This document shows, one piece after another, positions 9,335 through 17,578 of a DNA stretch of 64,000 nucleotides. Source of the stretch: Azospirillum brasilense (GTDB taxonomy: Bacteria > Pseudomonadota > Alphaproteobacteria > Azospirillales > Azospirillaceae); the NCBI RefSeq assembly GCF_008365405.1, contig NZ_QOKV01000004.1:248001-312000 (forward strand), in the 5' to 3' direction. The number at the start of each line of letters is the position of its first letter. Position 1 is the first letter of the stretch. The translations under genes and the position numbers were made by a program. Under the pieces are notes generated by a model. It saw only the letters and a program-made list of their open reading frames with translations. It was not told the DNA's origin and did not search any database.

Positions 9335-10186
9335 TCACTCCTCCTCGTCGTCGGAAAGCTCCGGCGGCGGAGCGGAAGGGCGCACCGTCGGACGGACGGG
9401 CGGGCCGGCCCCGTCCAGCCGCTCGCCGTCCAGCCGCTCGATCTGCTCGGGATGGGTCGCCTCGATCAGCGGACCGGCGCGCAAGCCAACCCAGCCGCGC
9501 ACCCGGACAGCCCGCCCCTCGTAGGACAGCGGGTCGATGCCGGCGGCGACGAAGGCCGGGAAGGCGGCCCGCCCGATGTGAACCGTGACGTCGGTCTTCC
9601 AGTCCTCGCCGAAATCCAGATAGGCGTCGCCGCCCGCCTTGGTGACCCGCAGCACCCGCCCCTCGACGACCTGAAAGCTGTCGCGGTCCCGGCGCAGCGC
9701 GTCCGGGTCGGCGGGCCGCACGGCGTAGGCGCGGGTCCGCCAGATGCCGCGCTCGGCCGCCCGCGCGCCGGCCTCCGCCGCCAGCATCTCGCGGGCCAGG
9801 GCGCGGGCGTCGGGCCGGGTGTGGACGCGGGCGAGGCCGCGCGCCAGCAGCTCGCCCTGGAGCCACAGCCCGTCGCCGCGCGTCACCTGCGCCAGCAGGC
9901 GCCCGTGCCGGTCGGTCCGCGCTTCTCCCCGCACCGTCAGGCGCTGCCCGACGGCCAGCTCCGCCAGCGCCTGCCGCGCCGCCTCGGCCAGAGGCCATGG
10001 GGCGCCCGGCTCCGCCCCCATGGGCGGTGCTGCGGGCTCGATGCCGGCCAGACGCAGGCTGCGCCCGTCCTCCAGCAGCAGCGTGGCGCCGTCGGTCACC
10101 GCGGCGACGCGCAGCTCCGGCGGCCCGGCGGTGTTCGCCATCAGCAGCAGGGCGGACAGCATCAGCGAAGGAATGCGGCGCGGCAT
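9335..10186 (-). CDS. Exported staphylococcal-nuclease-like (SNase/thermonuclease) protein
   Basis: A 283-residue protein with a signal peptide (RRIPSLMLSALLLMANTAG) and an SNase-like OB fold at about 25-140. Recognisable elements are DGRSLRLAGIEP, GRLLAQVTRGDGLWLQGELL, ARGLARV and RGIWR. The usual catalytic stretch IDAPE..HP is eroded (IEPAAPP...), so nuclease activity is doubtful. A second half (VVEGRVLRVTKAGGDAYLDF...) looks like the OB-fold extension often seen in secreted SNase proteins. The acidic tail ends SDDEEE. The ATG at 10186 gives the signal peptide. Confidence 0.82.
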   Translation of the reverse strand: MPRRIPSLMLSALLLMANTAGPPELRVAAVTDGATLLLEDGRSLRLAGIEPAAPPMGAEPGAPWPLAEAARQALAELAVGQRLTVRGEARTDRHGRLLAQVTRGDGLWLQGELLARGLARVHTRPDARALAREMLAAEAGARAAERGIWRTRAYAVRPADPDALRRDRDSFQVVEGRVLRVTKAGGDAYLDFGEDWKTDVTVHIGRAAFPAFVAAGIDPLSYEGRAVRVRGWVGLRAGPLIEATHPEQIERLDGERLDGAGPPVRPTVRPSAPPPELSDDEEE

Positions 10187-10270
10187 GGCGGGCGAAGGGA
10201 TAGAGCCGTGGAACAGGCGAGCCGGACGGGGAGTTTGATCTCTGCGAGCCCCCTTCCGATATGACGACTC

Positions 10271-11935
10271 ATGACGCCCGAACCGACGACCGAACGCAAG
10301 CCGTCTTCCCTGTTTCCGCGCGACAATCAGTGTTGCCGCCAAGCCCCTCTCCCGTCCCGGGAGAGGGTGGCGCCGAAGGCGCCGGGTGAGGGTCGCACGA
10401 GGATCAAGGGGCTGATTCTTGGCATTACCCTCACCCTTCCCGCGCTTCGCGCGGGCCCCTTCCCTCTCCCGGGGCGGGAGAGGGGGCATCATCAACATCA
10501 ACGATCATCGTCCCCGCTGCGCCGGATCGCCGCCGCGGGGCTGGCCGTCCTGCTGCTCACCTCGGCCTGCGCCCCGGCCAGCGCCCAGCTCCTCGGCGGC
10601 AGCGAGGAGTCGATCGGCGCGCAGGAGCATCCCAAGATCCTCGCCCAGTATGGCGGGGCCTACCCCGACCAGCGGCTGCAGGCCTACATCACCAACATTG
10701 GCAATCGGCTGGCCGCCCAGACCGACCGCTCCGGCCCCTGGACCTTCACGGTTCTGGACAGCGACGTGGTCAACGCCTTCGCCCTGCCCGGCGGCTACGT
10801 CTACATCACCCGCGGCCTGCTGGCGCTCGCCAAGGACGAGGCGGAGGTGGCGAGCGTGCTGGGGCACGAGATCGGCCACGTCATCGCCCACCATGGCCGG
10901 GAGCGGCAGACCAACCAGACCATCGCCGGGCTGCTCGCCGCCGGCATCGGCCTCGTGCTGGGCAGCCCGGAGCTGGCGCAGATCGCCAACATCGGCGGCA
11001 CCGCCCTGCTCGCCCGCTACTCGCGCGGCCAGGAGACGGAGGCCGACCGGCTGGGCATCGAGTATCTCCACCGCGCCGGCTACGACCCCTTCGCCATGGC
11101 GACCTTCCTGGAGACCATGCGCCGGGACACCCAGTATTCCGGCTTGCGCTCCGGCAAGGGTGCCGGGGAGGGCGGCTTCGACTTCTTCGCCACCCACCCG
11201 CAGACCGCGTCCCGCGTGGACGAGGCGGCGGCCCTCGCCCGCGAGCTGCCCCGCGGGGCGCGGCCCGTCGATCCCTACATGGCGGCGATGGACGGGGTGA
11301 TCTACGGCGACAGCCCGGAGAACGGCTTCGTCCGCGGCCGCAGCTTCGCCCACCCGCAGCTTGGCATCGCCTTCGACGTGCCGCAGGGCTACAGCCTGCT
11401 CAACGGGGCGCAGCAGGTGATCGCCAAGGGGCCGAACGGCGGCGCCATCGTGTTCGACGGCGGCAAGGCGCCGGGCGCGAGCGACCCCGCCGCCTATCTG
11501 ACCGGCAGCTGGGCGCAGGGGGCGCCGTTGCGGGACCTGCAATCCTTCACCGTCAACGGCATGCCGGCGGCCACCGCGCTGACCCAGGGCAAGACCGACG
11601 CCGGGGCTGTGGATGTGCGGCTGGTCGCCATCCGCGCCGACTCCGGCACGCTCTACCGCTTCACCTTCCTGGCCCCCGGCGGCGCGCTGTCGCGCTTCGA
11701 CGCCGATTTCCGCCAGACCGCCACCAGCTTCCGTCGGTTGACCCGGCAGGAGGCCGCGTCCTACCAGCCCCGGCGCATCCGCGTGCAGACCGCCCGCCCC
11801 GGCGACAGCGTGGAGGGCTTCGTCCGCCAGATGCCGCGGGAGCCTTACGCGGAAGAGTTGTTCCGGATCATCAACGATCTGCCGCCGGGCACGCCGATCC
11901 AGCCCGGACGTCCGATGAAGATCATCACCGGCTGA
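10271..11935 (+). CDS. M48 family metalloprotease, exported, with C-terminal LysM-like segment
   Basis: A zinc metallopeptidase related to BepA/YfgC that would act in the periplasm on outer-membrane proteins. The zinc site HEIGH is at residues 199-203 counted from 10271, with the third ligand in QETEADRLG. A hydrophobic leader (RRIAAAGLAVLLLTSAC...ASAQ) precedes the protease domain. The last 60 residues (VQTARPGDSVEGFVRQM...IQPGRPMKII) look like a LysM-type module common in this subfamily. The start is uncertain: from the ATG at 10271 the first 80 residues are read through a palindromic repeat, and no in-frame ATG or GTG lies close to the leader. A CTG near 10523 is another possibility. Family assignment is firm; the start is not. 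Confidence 0.85.
   Translation: MTPEPTTERKPSSLFPRDNQCCRQAPLPSRERVAPKAPGEGRTRIKGLILGITLTLPALRAGPFPLPGRERGHHQHQRSSSPLRRIAAAGLAVLLLTSACAPASAQLLGGSEESIGAQEHPKILAQYGGAYPDQRLQAYITNIGNRLAAQTDRSGPWTFTVLDSDVVNAFALPGGYVYITRGLLALAKDEAEVASVLGHEIGHVIAHHGRERQTNQTIAGLLAAGIGLVLGSPELAQIANIGGTALLARYSRGQETEADRLGIEYLHRAGYDPFAMATFLETMRRDTQYSGLRSGKGAGEGGFDFFATHPQTASRVDEAAALARELPRGARPVDPYMAAMDGVIYGDSPENGFVRGRSFAHPQLGIAFDVPQGYSLLNGAQQVIAKGPNGGAIVFDGGKAPGASDPAAYLTGSWAQGAPLRDLQSFTVNGMPAATALTQGKTDAGAVDVRLVAIRADSGTLYRFTFLAPGGALSRFDADFRQTATSFRRLTRQEAASYQPRRIRVQTARPGDSVEGFVRQMPREPYAEELFRIINDLPPGTPIQPGRPMKIITG
10341..10492. repeat. Palindromic intergenic repeat, variant copy
   Basis: Arms of the type CCCTCTCCCG..CGGGAGAGGG occur twice, separated by GGCGCCGAAGGCGCCGGGTGAGGGTC-like and ACCCTCACCC segments. 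The element lies between the divergent nuclease-like gene and the M48 protease and runs into the 5' part of the protease frame. It is related to, but distinct from, the roughly 110-bp palindromes elsewhere in the window. Confidence 0.6.
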
Positions 11936-11936
11936 C

Positions 11937-11978
11937 GGCGCTCGGTTGATGGCGCCCGGTTGATGGCGCCCGGTTGAA
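11937..11978. repeat. 14-bp tandem repeat, three copies
   Basis: The unit GGCGCCCGGTTGAT is repeated three times without gaps (11937-11950, 11951-11964, 11965-11978), with one change in the first copy and one in the last. It starts directly after the M48 protease stop and lies 75 bp before the cyclase start. Confidence 0.8.
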
Positions 11979-12053
11979 GGCGGGGTGACCGTTGCGGGAC
12001 GCGGCGCGATGGCCGATTGCCGATGGCCGCGTGCGTCCTGTAGGCTCCGCGCC

Positions 12054-14021
12054 ATGGCTGACCACCCCACCAAACGGCGTTTTCCGCGAACCGGCTTGCG
12101 CGTCTCCGGGCTTAAGGAGGCCGTGCGCAAAAAGGGTGGTCCGCGCCGGACGCGCCCGCCCGCGCTGGGCCGCCCGCGCCTGCGCCTGCCCATCGCGGCG
12201 GTGCTGGTGGCGGGCTTCGGGTCGCTGATGCTGCTGGCGGTGGCGAGCGTGCTGGTGCTCGGCCTCGTCAGCGCCAGCCGGAACACCTTCACGCTGCTGA
12301 ACGACCGCGCCGACCTCGCCCTGTCGGGGGTGGAGGTGCGCATCCGCAACCAGCTCAACCCCGCGCGGGACATGGGCCGTTTCGTGGCCGGACTGATGGA
12401 GCGGGGGGAGCTGGACCCCGCCGATTCCCGCTCGCTCCAGGACACGCTGCGCGGCGCGCTGGCCGGGGCGCCGGACGTGACGGGCATCGCCTTCTTCCAC
12501 CCCGACCGCACCGGCCTGCGCGCCGACCGGCTGGGCAACCAGCTCCACATCGGGCGGGAGGATCTGCGCCACGAGCCGGAGCTGGGACCGGAGTTGCGCA
12601 ACGGCGCCGACCGCACCACCGCCGTCTGGGCCGACCCGCTGTGGTCGAAGGAGGCGGGGACCAGCTTCGTCACCCTGTTCCAGCCGGTGCGGCGCAACGG
12701 CACCTATCTGGGGCAGGTGGTCGTCGGCGTGTCGCTGGGCGACCTGTCGCGCTTCCTGTCCACGCTCTATGTGGAGCAGGGGCTGAACGCCTTCGTCCTG
12801 TTCGACCGGCAGCATGTGCTGGCCCACCCGTCGCTGGCCGGCATGAAGTTCGATTTCTCCACCAAGACCGACGGCCCGCCCCTGCCGCGCATCGATCAGG
12901 TGGCCGACCCGGCGCTGGCGGCGCTCTGGCAGACCGGCCAGCCGGTGGACGCCTTGAAGAAGCGGGTGGAGGGCCGTATCGTCAGCGTGCTGGACGAGGA
13001 TTACCTGTTCCTGATGCGCAGCATGGCCGGCTACGGCCAGCAGGACTGGACCATCGGCATCAGCTTCCGCGCGAACGAGGCCAGCGCGGAGGTCCGCCGC
13101 CTCTACACCACCGGCCTCGCCGGGCTGGGCATCCTGCTGATCTCAGTGGCGGTGGCCCTGATCGTCGGGCGGCGCATCAGCGCCCAGGTGGCCCGCTTGG
13201 CCGAAGCCGCCGACCGCGTCCGGACCTTCGAGTTCCGCGAGATCGCCGAGCTGCCCGATTCGCGCCTGCGCGAGCTGGCCCGCGCCAACAGCGCCTTCAA
13301 CGCCATGATCGCCGGACTGCGCTGGTTCGAGACCTATGTACCGAAGGCGCTGGTGCTGCGGCTGATGCACCGCCGCGGCGGCCTGACCAGCTTCCAGTCG
13401 GAGGAGCGGGAGGTGACGGTGATGTTCACCGACATCCGCGGCTTCTCCCGCATGGCCGAGCATATGGGCGCCGCCGACACCGCCGCCCTGCTGAACGAGC
13501 ATTTCACCCTGCTCGCCAACTGCATCGAGGCGGAGGGCGGCACGGTGGACAAGTTCATCGGCGACGCCATCATGGCCTTCTGGGGCGCGCCGGAGGAACA
13601 GCCGGACCACGCCGCCCGCGCGCTGCGCGCCGCCCATGCCATCACCCGCGCCGTGCGCGAGGGCAACCGCCGCCGCGCGGCGGAGGGGCTGCCGCCGATC
13701 CGCGTGCGCATCGGCCTGCATTCCGGACCGGTGGTGGTGGGCAACATCGGGTCGGAAAACCGCATCAACTACACGATCGTCGGCGACACCGTGAACGTCG
13801 CCGCCCGCATCGAAGAGCTTGCCTCCGCCCTGCAGGGGGACGAGGAGGTCATCGTCCTGTCCAGCGCCGCCACCGCCTTCCAGGGCGACGGCGCGGCGCC
13901 GCTGGATTGCGTCGGCGACCGCACGCTCCGCGGCCGCACCGGCACCACCGAGGTGTGGCGGGTCACTCTGGATGGGGATGGAGATGGTGCGGGGGCGGTT
14001 CGGGAGGAGGAGAAGGCGTAG
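12054..14021 (+). CDS. Membrane-bound class III adenylate cyclase with periplasmic sensor and HAMP
   Basis: A 655-residue protein. A cytoplasmic Arg/Lys-rich N-terminus leads to a first membrane helix (AAVLVAGFGSLMLLAVASVLVLGLV, about 45-70). A periplasmic Cache-like sensor of about 280 residues follows, then a second helix (LAGLGILLISVAVALIVG), a HAMP linker, and a class III cyclase domain. Metal aspartates are in FTDIRGFS and FIGDAIMAFWGAP. The ATP-selecting Lys is in TVDKFIGD, and the transition-state Asn/Arg are in GDTVNVAARIE. The reaction is ATP to cAMP plus PPi, gated by an unknown periplasmic ligand. The ATG at 12054 (MADHPTKRRF) is preferred over upstream candidates that read through low-conservation sequence. 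Confidence 0.9.
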   Translation: MADHPTKRRFPRTGLRVSGLKEAVRKKGGPRRTRPPALGRPRLRLPIAAVLVAGFGSLMLLAVASVLVLGLVSASRNTFTLLNDRADLALSGVEVRIRNQLNPARDMGRFVAGLMERGELDPADSRSLQDTLRGALAGAPDVTGIAFFHPDRTGLRADRLGNQLHIGREDLRHEPELGPELRNGADRTTAVWADPLWSKEAGTSFVTLFQPVRRNGTYLGQVVVGVSLGDLSRFLSTLYVEQGLNAFVLFDRQHVLAHPSLAGMKFDFSTKTDGPPLPRIDQVADPALAALWQTGQPVDALKKRVEGRIVSVLDEDYLFLMRSMAGYGQQDWTIGISFRANEASAEVRRLYTTGLAGLGILLISVAVALIVGRRISAQVARLAEAADRVRTFEFREIAELPDSRLRELARANSAFNAMIAGLRWFETYVPKALVLRLMHRRGGLTSFQSEEREVTVMFTDIRGFSRMAEHMGAADTAALLNEHFTLLANCIEAEGGTVDKFIGDAIMAFWGAPEEQPDHAARALRAAHAITRAVREGNRRRAAEGLPPIRVRIGLHSGPVVVGNIGSENRINYTIVGDTVNVAARIEELASALQGDEEVIVLSSAATAFQGDGAAPLDCVGDRTLRGRTGTTEVWRVTLDGDGDGAGAVREEEKA

Positions 14022-14028
14022 CCGACCG

Positions 14029-14078
14029 CCCCCCTCCCCGGCCCTCCCCCGCCCAGCGGCGGAGGGCCGGGGAGGGGG
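14029..14078. terminator. GC-rich palindrome between convergent genes
   Basis: A long inverted repeat, CCCCCTCCCCGGCCCTCC against GGAGGGCCGGGGAGGGGG with a short central loop, lies between the convergent stops of the cyclase and rpoH. It can fold on both strands and probably serves as a bidirectional transcription end. It is part of the palindromic repeat families of this genome. Confidence 0.55.
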
Positions 14079-14090
14079 CAAAGCCGTCCG

Positions 14091-14993
14091 CTACGCGTCC
14101 GCCAACAGGTCCCCGAACCCCTCGACCCGCTTCAGCATCGACTGGCGCAGCTTCAGCAGCGCGCGGTGTTCGAGCTGGCGCACGCGCTCCTTGCTCACCC
14201 CCAGCTCACGGCCCAGCTGCTCCAGGGTGGCGCCCTCCTCGCGCAGGCGGCGCTCCTGGATGATGGTGCGTTCGCGCGGGCTGAGTTCTCCCAACGCCTC
14301 GGCCAGCCATTGCGACCGGGTGTTGCTGTCGCGCATTCCGATCACCACGTCCTCCGGCGAGGGGCGCTGGTCGGCCAGGAAGTCCTGCCAGTCGTCGTCG
14401 GAACCGTCGGCGACCGGGGAGTTCAGCGACTGGTCGGAGGCGGACAGGCGCATCTCCATCGCCTCCACCTCGGTCACGTCGACCTGGAGTTCACCGGCGA
14501 TCCACTCCCGCCCTTCCTTGGTCAGGCCGTTGCCGGGGCCGGTGCCGCCCTGGCTGAGGCTCTCGATGCGGGCGCGCAGGCGGCGGAGGTTGAAGAACAG
14601 CGACTTCTGCGCGGCGGTGGTGCCGGTGCGGACGATGGACCAGTTGCGCAGGATGTAATCCTGCATGGCCGAGCGGATCCACCAGGCCGCGTATGTGGAA
14701 AAGCGCACCTCGCGGTCCGGTTCGAACCGGCTGGCCGCCTGCATCAGCCCGACATTGCCCTCCTGCACCAGGTCGCCCATGGGCAGGCCGTAGTTGCGGA
14801 ACCGCGCGGCGGTCGCCACCACCAGCCGGGTGTAGGCGCGGACCAGTTCGTGAAGGGCCCGTTCGTCACCGCCCTCGCGCCATTTGCGGGCCAGATCGAA
14901 TTCGTGATCGCGCGTCAGCAGAGGCTCGCGCATGGAAGCCTTGATGAAACTCAGGTTCGCGCGCTGAGTCTCGGGATCGTCGATGTAGGCCAT
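14091..14993 (-). CDS. rpoH: RNA polymerase sigma-32 factor RpoH
   Basis: A 300-residue alternative sigma factor for heat-shock genes. Region 2 is clear: DLVQEGNVGLMQA for core binding and RFSTYAAWWIRSAMQDYI for -10 recognition. The RpoH box is present as AAQKSLFFNLRRLR just after. Region 4 ends with a helix-turn-helix (TLEQLGRELGVSKERVRQLEHRAL) that reads the -35 CTTG. The start MAYIDDPETQRANLSFIKASM fits other alphaproteobacterial RpoH proteins. Alphaproteobacteria often have two or more RpoH paralogues; I cannot tell which one this is. A candidate stress promoter lies upstream (finding). Confidence 0.93.
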   Translation of the reverse strand: MAYIDDPETQRANLSFIKASMREPLLTRDHEFDLARKWREGGDERALHELVRAYTRLVVATAARFRNYGLPMGDLVQEGNVGLMQAASRFEPDREVRFSTYAAWWIRSAMQDYILRNWSIVRTGTTAAQKSLFFNLRRLRARIESLSQGGTGPGNGLTKEGREWIAGELQVDVTEVEAMEMRLSASDQSLNSPVADGSDDDWQDFLADQRPSPEDVVIGMRDSNTRSQWLAEALGELSPRERTIIQERRLREEGATLEQLGRELGVSKERVRQLEHRALLKLRQSMLKRVEGFGDLLADA

Positions 14994-15266
14994 ACGTCCC
15001 TTCCTTCCCGTCTGGGCGGCCGCGTTTCAGGCTGCTCGTGCCCTGTGCTGCGGAGTCCGAAGGGACAGGCCCCCTCAGGTCCAATGATCCGTCGGTTCGT
15101 CACGGCCAATTCGCCGTGGGGTGCCGACGGTTGGGACAACAGCCGTTCCCCTCGCCCTGTTGCACGTCATACGCAGCACAAGACGTTTCGGATCATCCGC
15201 ACCGGAAGGGATTCGGTGGCGGAAGCCGAAGGGATGGGTAAGACGGTTAGGAAAAAGGGAGATGGG

Positions 15267-16082
15267 TCAGACCTGGAACAGGTCCAGGATCTCACCCGAA
15301 GGCGACAGGCATCCACAAACGAGATGCCCACCCAACCCGCAATTGCCGTCCAGGGTCGCCACGCGGTCGGTCACGGCCACGCCCTTGCGGGCCGGGTCGC
15401 AGCCCCGCACGACGCGGGCGAAACCCCCGTAAGGCCCTGACATCTGGGCGAAACCGGGCGCGCCCCACCAGAAGGCGTCGCCCTGGTGGTTCAGCGGGCG
15501 GCGGATGTCCACGCCGGCGCTGACCAGCAGCACGCCGCCCTCCCCCTGCTCGGGTCCGGTGCAGTAGGCGGCGCGGCGCAGGGTGTTGAACACATTTTCG
15601 TGACCGGGCTGCGCGTGCATCGCCTGACGCAGCCCCTGGGTCCAGCGACCGAGCGTCATGGTGCCGCCGCGGGCCGCCGCCATGCCCTGCTCCACCGTGC
15701 CGCCATAGGCGGCCAGCGTGGTCCCCGCCCCGTGGCGGGTCATCCAGTCGAGCACCTGCTGCGGATCGGGTGCGAACTGGAGCTGGAGCAGCTTGTGCCA
15801 CATCTCCTCCTGCGCGCCGCGCAGATAGACGATGTCGCCGGCCTCCATGCCCCGCCAGCTCAGCAGCCAGGTGCGGAAGGCCAGCAGCGCGTCCACCGTC
15901 TCCAGCACCCGCTCGCCCCAGCCGACCATGTTGCCGAGATAGACGAGACGGTCGCCGGGCAGGAAGCGCGCCGCGATCACCTCGTGCACGGCGTGGAGAT
16001 GGTCCGTCTGCGCGTGGATCGAGCCGACGGCCCAGATGCGCCGCGGGTTTCGGAGATCGATGAATTTCTGCGCTTCAGACAT
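15267..16082 (-). CDS. Degenerate PPP-type metallophosphoesterase (probable pseudo-phosphatase)
   Basis: A 271-residue protein with the layout of a calcineurin-like Ser/Thr phosphatase: an N-terminal beta strand with IWAVGSIHAQTDHL, then GDRLVYLGNMVGWG, then IVYLRGAQEEM, and a late TLDGNCGLGGHLVC stretch matching the usual closing DTGxxxGG segment. Nearly every metal ligand is changed: GDxHG is GSIHA, GDxVDRG is GNMVGWG, and GNHE is GAQE. Enzyme activity is therefore unlikely, and a binding or regulatory role is inferred. The ATG at 16082 (MSEAQKF) has GGTGAG upstream; a GTG at 16097 adds five residues. It is a lone gene between rpoH and carD on the same strand. Confidence 0.75.
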   Translation of the reverse strand: MSEAQKFIDLRNPRRIWAVGSIHAQTDHLHAVHEVIAARFLPGDRLVYLGNMVGWGERVLETVDALLAFRTWLLSWRGMEAGDIVYLRGAQEEMWHKLLQLQFAPDPQQVLDWMTRHGAGTTLAAYGGTVEQGMAAARGGTMTLGRWTQGLRQAMHAQPGHENVFNTLRRAAYCTGPEQGEGGVLLVSAGVDIRRPLNHQGDAFWWGAPGFAQMSGPYGGFARVVRGCDPARKGVAVTDRVATLDGNCGLGGHLVCGCLSPSGEILDLFQV

Positions 16083-16187
16083 GCCGGAGACGCTCACCCC
16101 ATCCAGCGGTCACGGACCGGCCCAGAACAGGCCGGGGGCGGGAGTGTAGGCGCCGCGCGGACCCGGCGAAAGACGAAAACTTAAGAC

Positions 16188-16216
16188 AAAGGCGCGGCCA
16201 AAGCGCCGCGCCTTCA
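16188..16216 (-). terminator. Terminator after carD
   Basis: On the minus strand a hairpin with a roughly 10-bp stem (AAGGCGCGGC / GCCGCGCCTT, plus coordinates 16188-16198 and 16205-16214) is followed by TTTGTCTTAAGTTTT. It is 65 bp beyond the carD stop. A second GC-rich dyad (16236-16265) lies between it and the stop. Confidence 0.65.
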
Positions 16217-16280
16217 TCGTCAACATCACACTCTCGAACCGGTTCCCGCCCCCGAAACGGGGAACGGGCTCGATCCGGAA

Positions 16281-16781
16281 TCAGGCGGCCTTCTTCAGGA
16301 CCAGCTCCAGCCGCTCGGTGGCCTTGGTCTCGTCGATCTTCTCGACGGCGGCCAGCTCGCGGGCCAGGCGCTCCAGGGCGGCCTGATAGATCTGGCGCTC
16401 GCTGTAGGACTGGTCGGACTGGTCGGCGCCGCGGTACAGGTCGCGCACGACCTCCGCGATGGCCACCGGGTCGCCCGAGTTGATCTTGGCCTCATACTCC
16501 TGAGCGCGGCGGCTCCACATCGTGCGGCGGACGCGCGAACGGCCCTGCAGCGTCTCCAGGGCGACCTTGATGCGGTCCTTCGTGCTGAGGCGGCGCAGCC
16601 CGGCGGCCTTGGCCTTCCCGACCGGAACCTTGAGCGTCATGCGCTCTTTTTCGAACGTGATCGCGTAGAGCTGAACATCCATGCCAGCGATGCTGTGGGT
16701 CTCGATTCCCTCGACCCGACCGACGCCATGGGCCGGGTAGACGACGAAGTCACCGGCCTCGAAGTCAAGCTTGTTCGACAT
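16281..16781 (-). CDS. carD: CarD/CdnL family transcription factor
   Basis: A 166-residue RNA-polymerase-binding factor that stabilises open complexes, especially at rRNA and other vegetative promoters. The N-terminal Tudor-like RNAP-interaction domain is clear (DFVVYPAHGVGRVEGIE, LYAITFEKERMTLKVPVGKA). The C-terminal helical DNA-contact domain follows (RRLSTKDRIKVALETLQGRS, RRTMWSRRAQEYEAKINSGD, AIAEVVRDLYR). An excellent promoter lies at 16961-16989, leaving a 5' leader of about 170 nt. fdxA is directly upstream, a pairing seen widely in alphaproteobacteria. Confidence 0.95.
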   Translation of the reverse strand: MSNKLDFEAGDFVVYPAHGVGRVEGIETHSIAGMDVQLYAITFEKERMTLKVPVGKAKAAGLRRLSTKDRIKVALETLQGRSRVRRTMWSRRAQEYEAKINSGDPVAIAEVVRDLYRGADQSDQSYSERQIYQAALERLARELAAVEKIDETKATERLELVLKKAA

Positions 16782-16960
16782 TTGGGTTGGCTCTCACTTC
16801 TCGCGATCGCGCCATTTTGCCGCCCCGGTGGAGGGGGCGAAAAAGGCCCGGTGACAACGACACACCGTGGGGATGGGGTCCTCCACGCCGCGCACTGTTG
16901 CACTGAGCCCTTGGTCGATGGGAAATCCGGCAATGACGCTGAGGCCGGCTCCGGGCGCGT

Positions 16961-16989
16961 ATTATAGCGATGTTACGGCCGGGTTACAA
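16961..16989 (-). promoter_or_regulatory. Sigma-70 promoter for carD
   Basis: Read on the minus strand: TTGTAA (plus 16984-16989), a 17-bp spacer, and a perfect TATAAT (16961-16966). Transcription would start near 16954, about 170 nt before the carD ATG. The rest of the 319-bp gap between fdxA and carD (16782-17100) shows no reading frame; a dyad GCATGGCG-N9-CGCCATGC lies at 17054-17078. Confidence 0.65.
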
Positions 16990-17100
16990 AGGCTACGCGC
17001 GGGCAGCCGTCCGGATTCTGACGTTGCCCGCCGATGGCCGACCTGTCGTTTTTGCATGGCGGCAAAAGCACGCCATGCGCAGCAATAGTCCCGACTCCGC

Positions 17101-17433
17101 TTAGCCGCCGGCCTTCGGAGAGAAGAACTTGTCGAACTTGCCGTCCACGCCCTTCATGGCGTCGGCGTCGGGCAGCGCGTCCTTCTTGCGGGTCAGGTTG
17201 GGCCACTGCGCCGCGTAGTCGCGGTTCAGCTCCATCCACTTCTCCGCGCGGCCGTCGGTGTCCGGCACGATGGCTTCGGCCGGGCATTCCGGCTCGCACA
17301 CGCCGCAGTCGATGCACTCATCCGGGTGGATGACCAGCATGTTCTCGCCCTCGTAGAAACAGTCCACGGGGCAGACCTCGACGCAATCGGTGTACTTGCA
17401 CTTGATGCAGTCTTCCGTCACGACGTAGGGCAT
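17101..17433 (-). CDS. fdxA: 7Fe-8S type ferredoxin FdxA
   Basis: A 110-residue electron carrier with one [3Fe-4S] and one [4Fe-4S] cluster. The cysteine pattern [17 protein letters not shown] near the start and [12 protein letters not shown] in the middle is that of Azotobacter FdI-type ferredoxins. The long C-terminal tail ([14 protein letters not shown] and on) is also typical. The start [13 protein letters not shown] is conserved and a GGAGAA ribosome binding site sits 7 bases upstream. The physiological partner is not shown by the context; it precedes carD on the same strand. Confidence 0.95.
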   Translation of the reverse strand: MPYVVTEDCIKCKYTDCVEVCPVDCFYEGENMLVIHPDECIDCGVCEPECPAEAIVPDTDGRAEKWMELNRDYAAQWPNLTRKKDALPDADAMKGVDGKFDKFFSPKAGG

Positions 17434-17578
17434 GATTTGTTCTCCGCTGTTCTCGCCAGTTCCGGCGGTGTTCACGCGCCGGGGTTCGAGTCGCTTCGAT
17501 GGACGCTTCGACTGACGTGCTCGCGCGTGGTCGCGGAAGGACAAAGGTTGAGGACCATGGCCCGACCGCGGCGCTTGC

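Noticed and set aside
10520..10580. M48 protease as a lipoprotein (LLTSAC)
   Set aside because: The residue three before Cys is Thr, not Leu/Val/Ile, and an Ala-x-Ala site follows; normal signal peptidase cleavage is as likely.
10505..12703. Long minus-strand frame across the M48 protease and cyclase genes
   Set aside because: Both plus-strand genes have full sets of motifs; the opposite frame is compositionally biased and unrecognisable.
17054..17078. Perfect 8-bp hairpin downstream of fdxA as terminator
   Set aside because: The T tract is on the wrong side for the minus-strand gene, so it is not an intrinsic terminator; kept only as a dyad inside the intergenic region.
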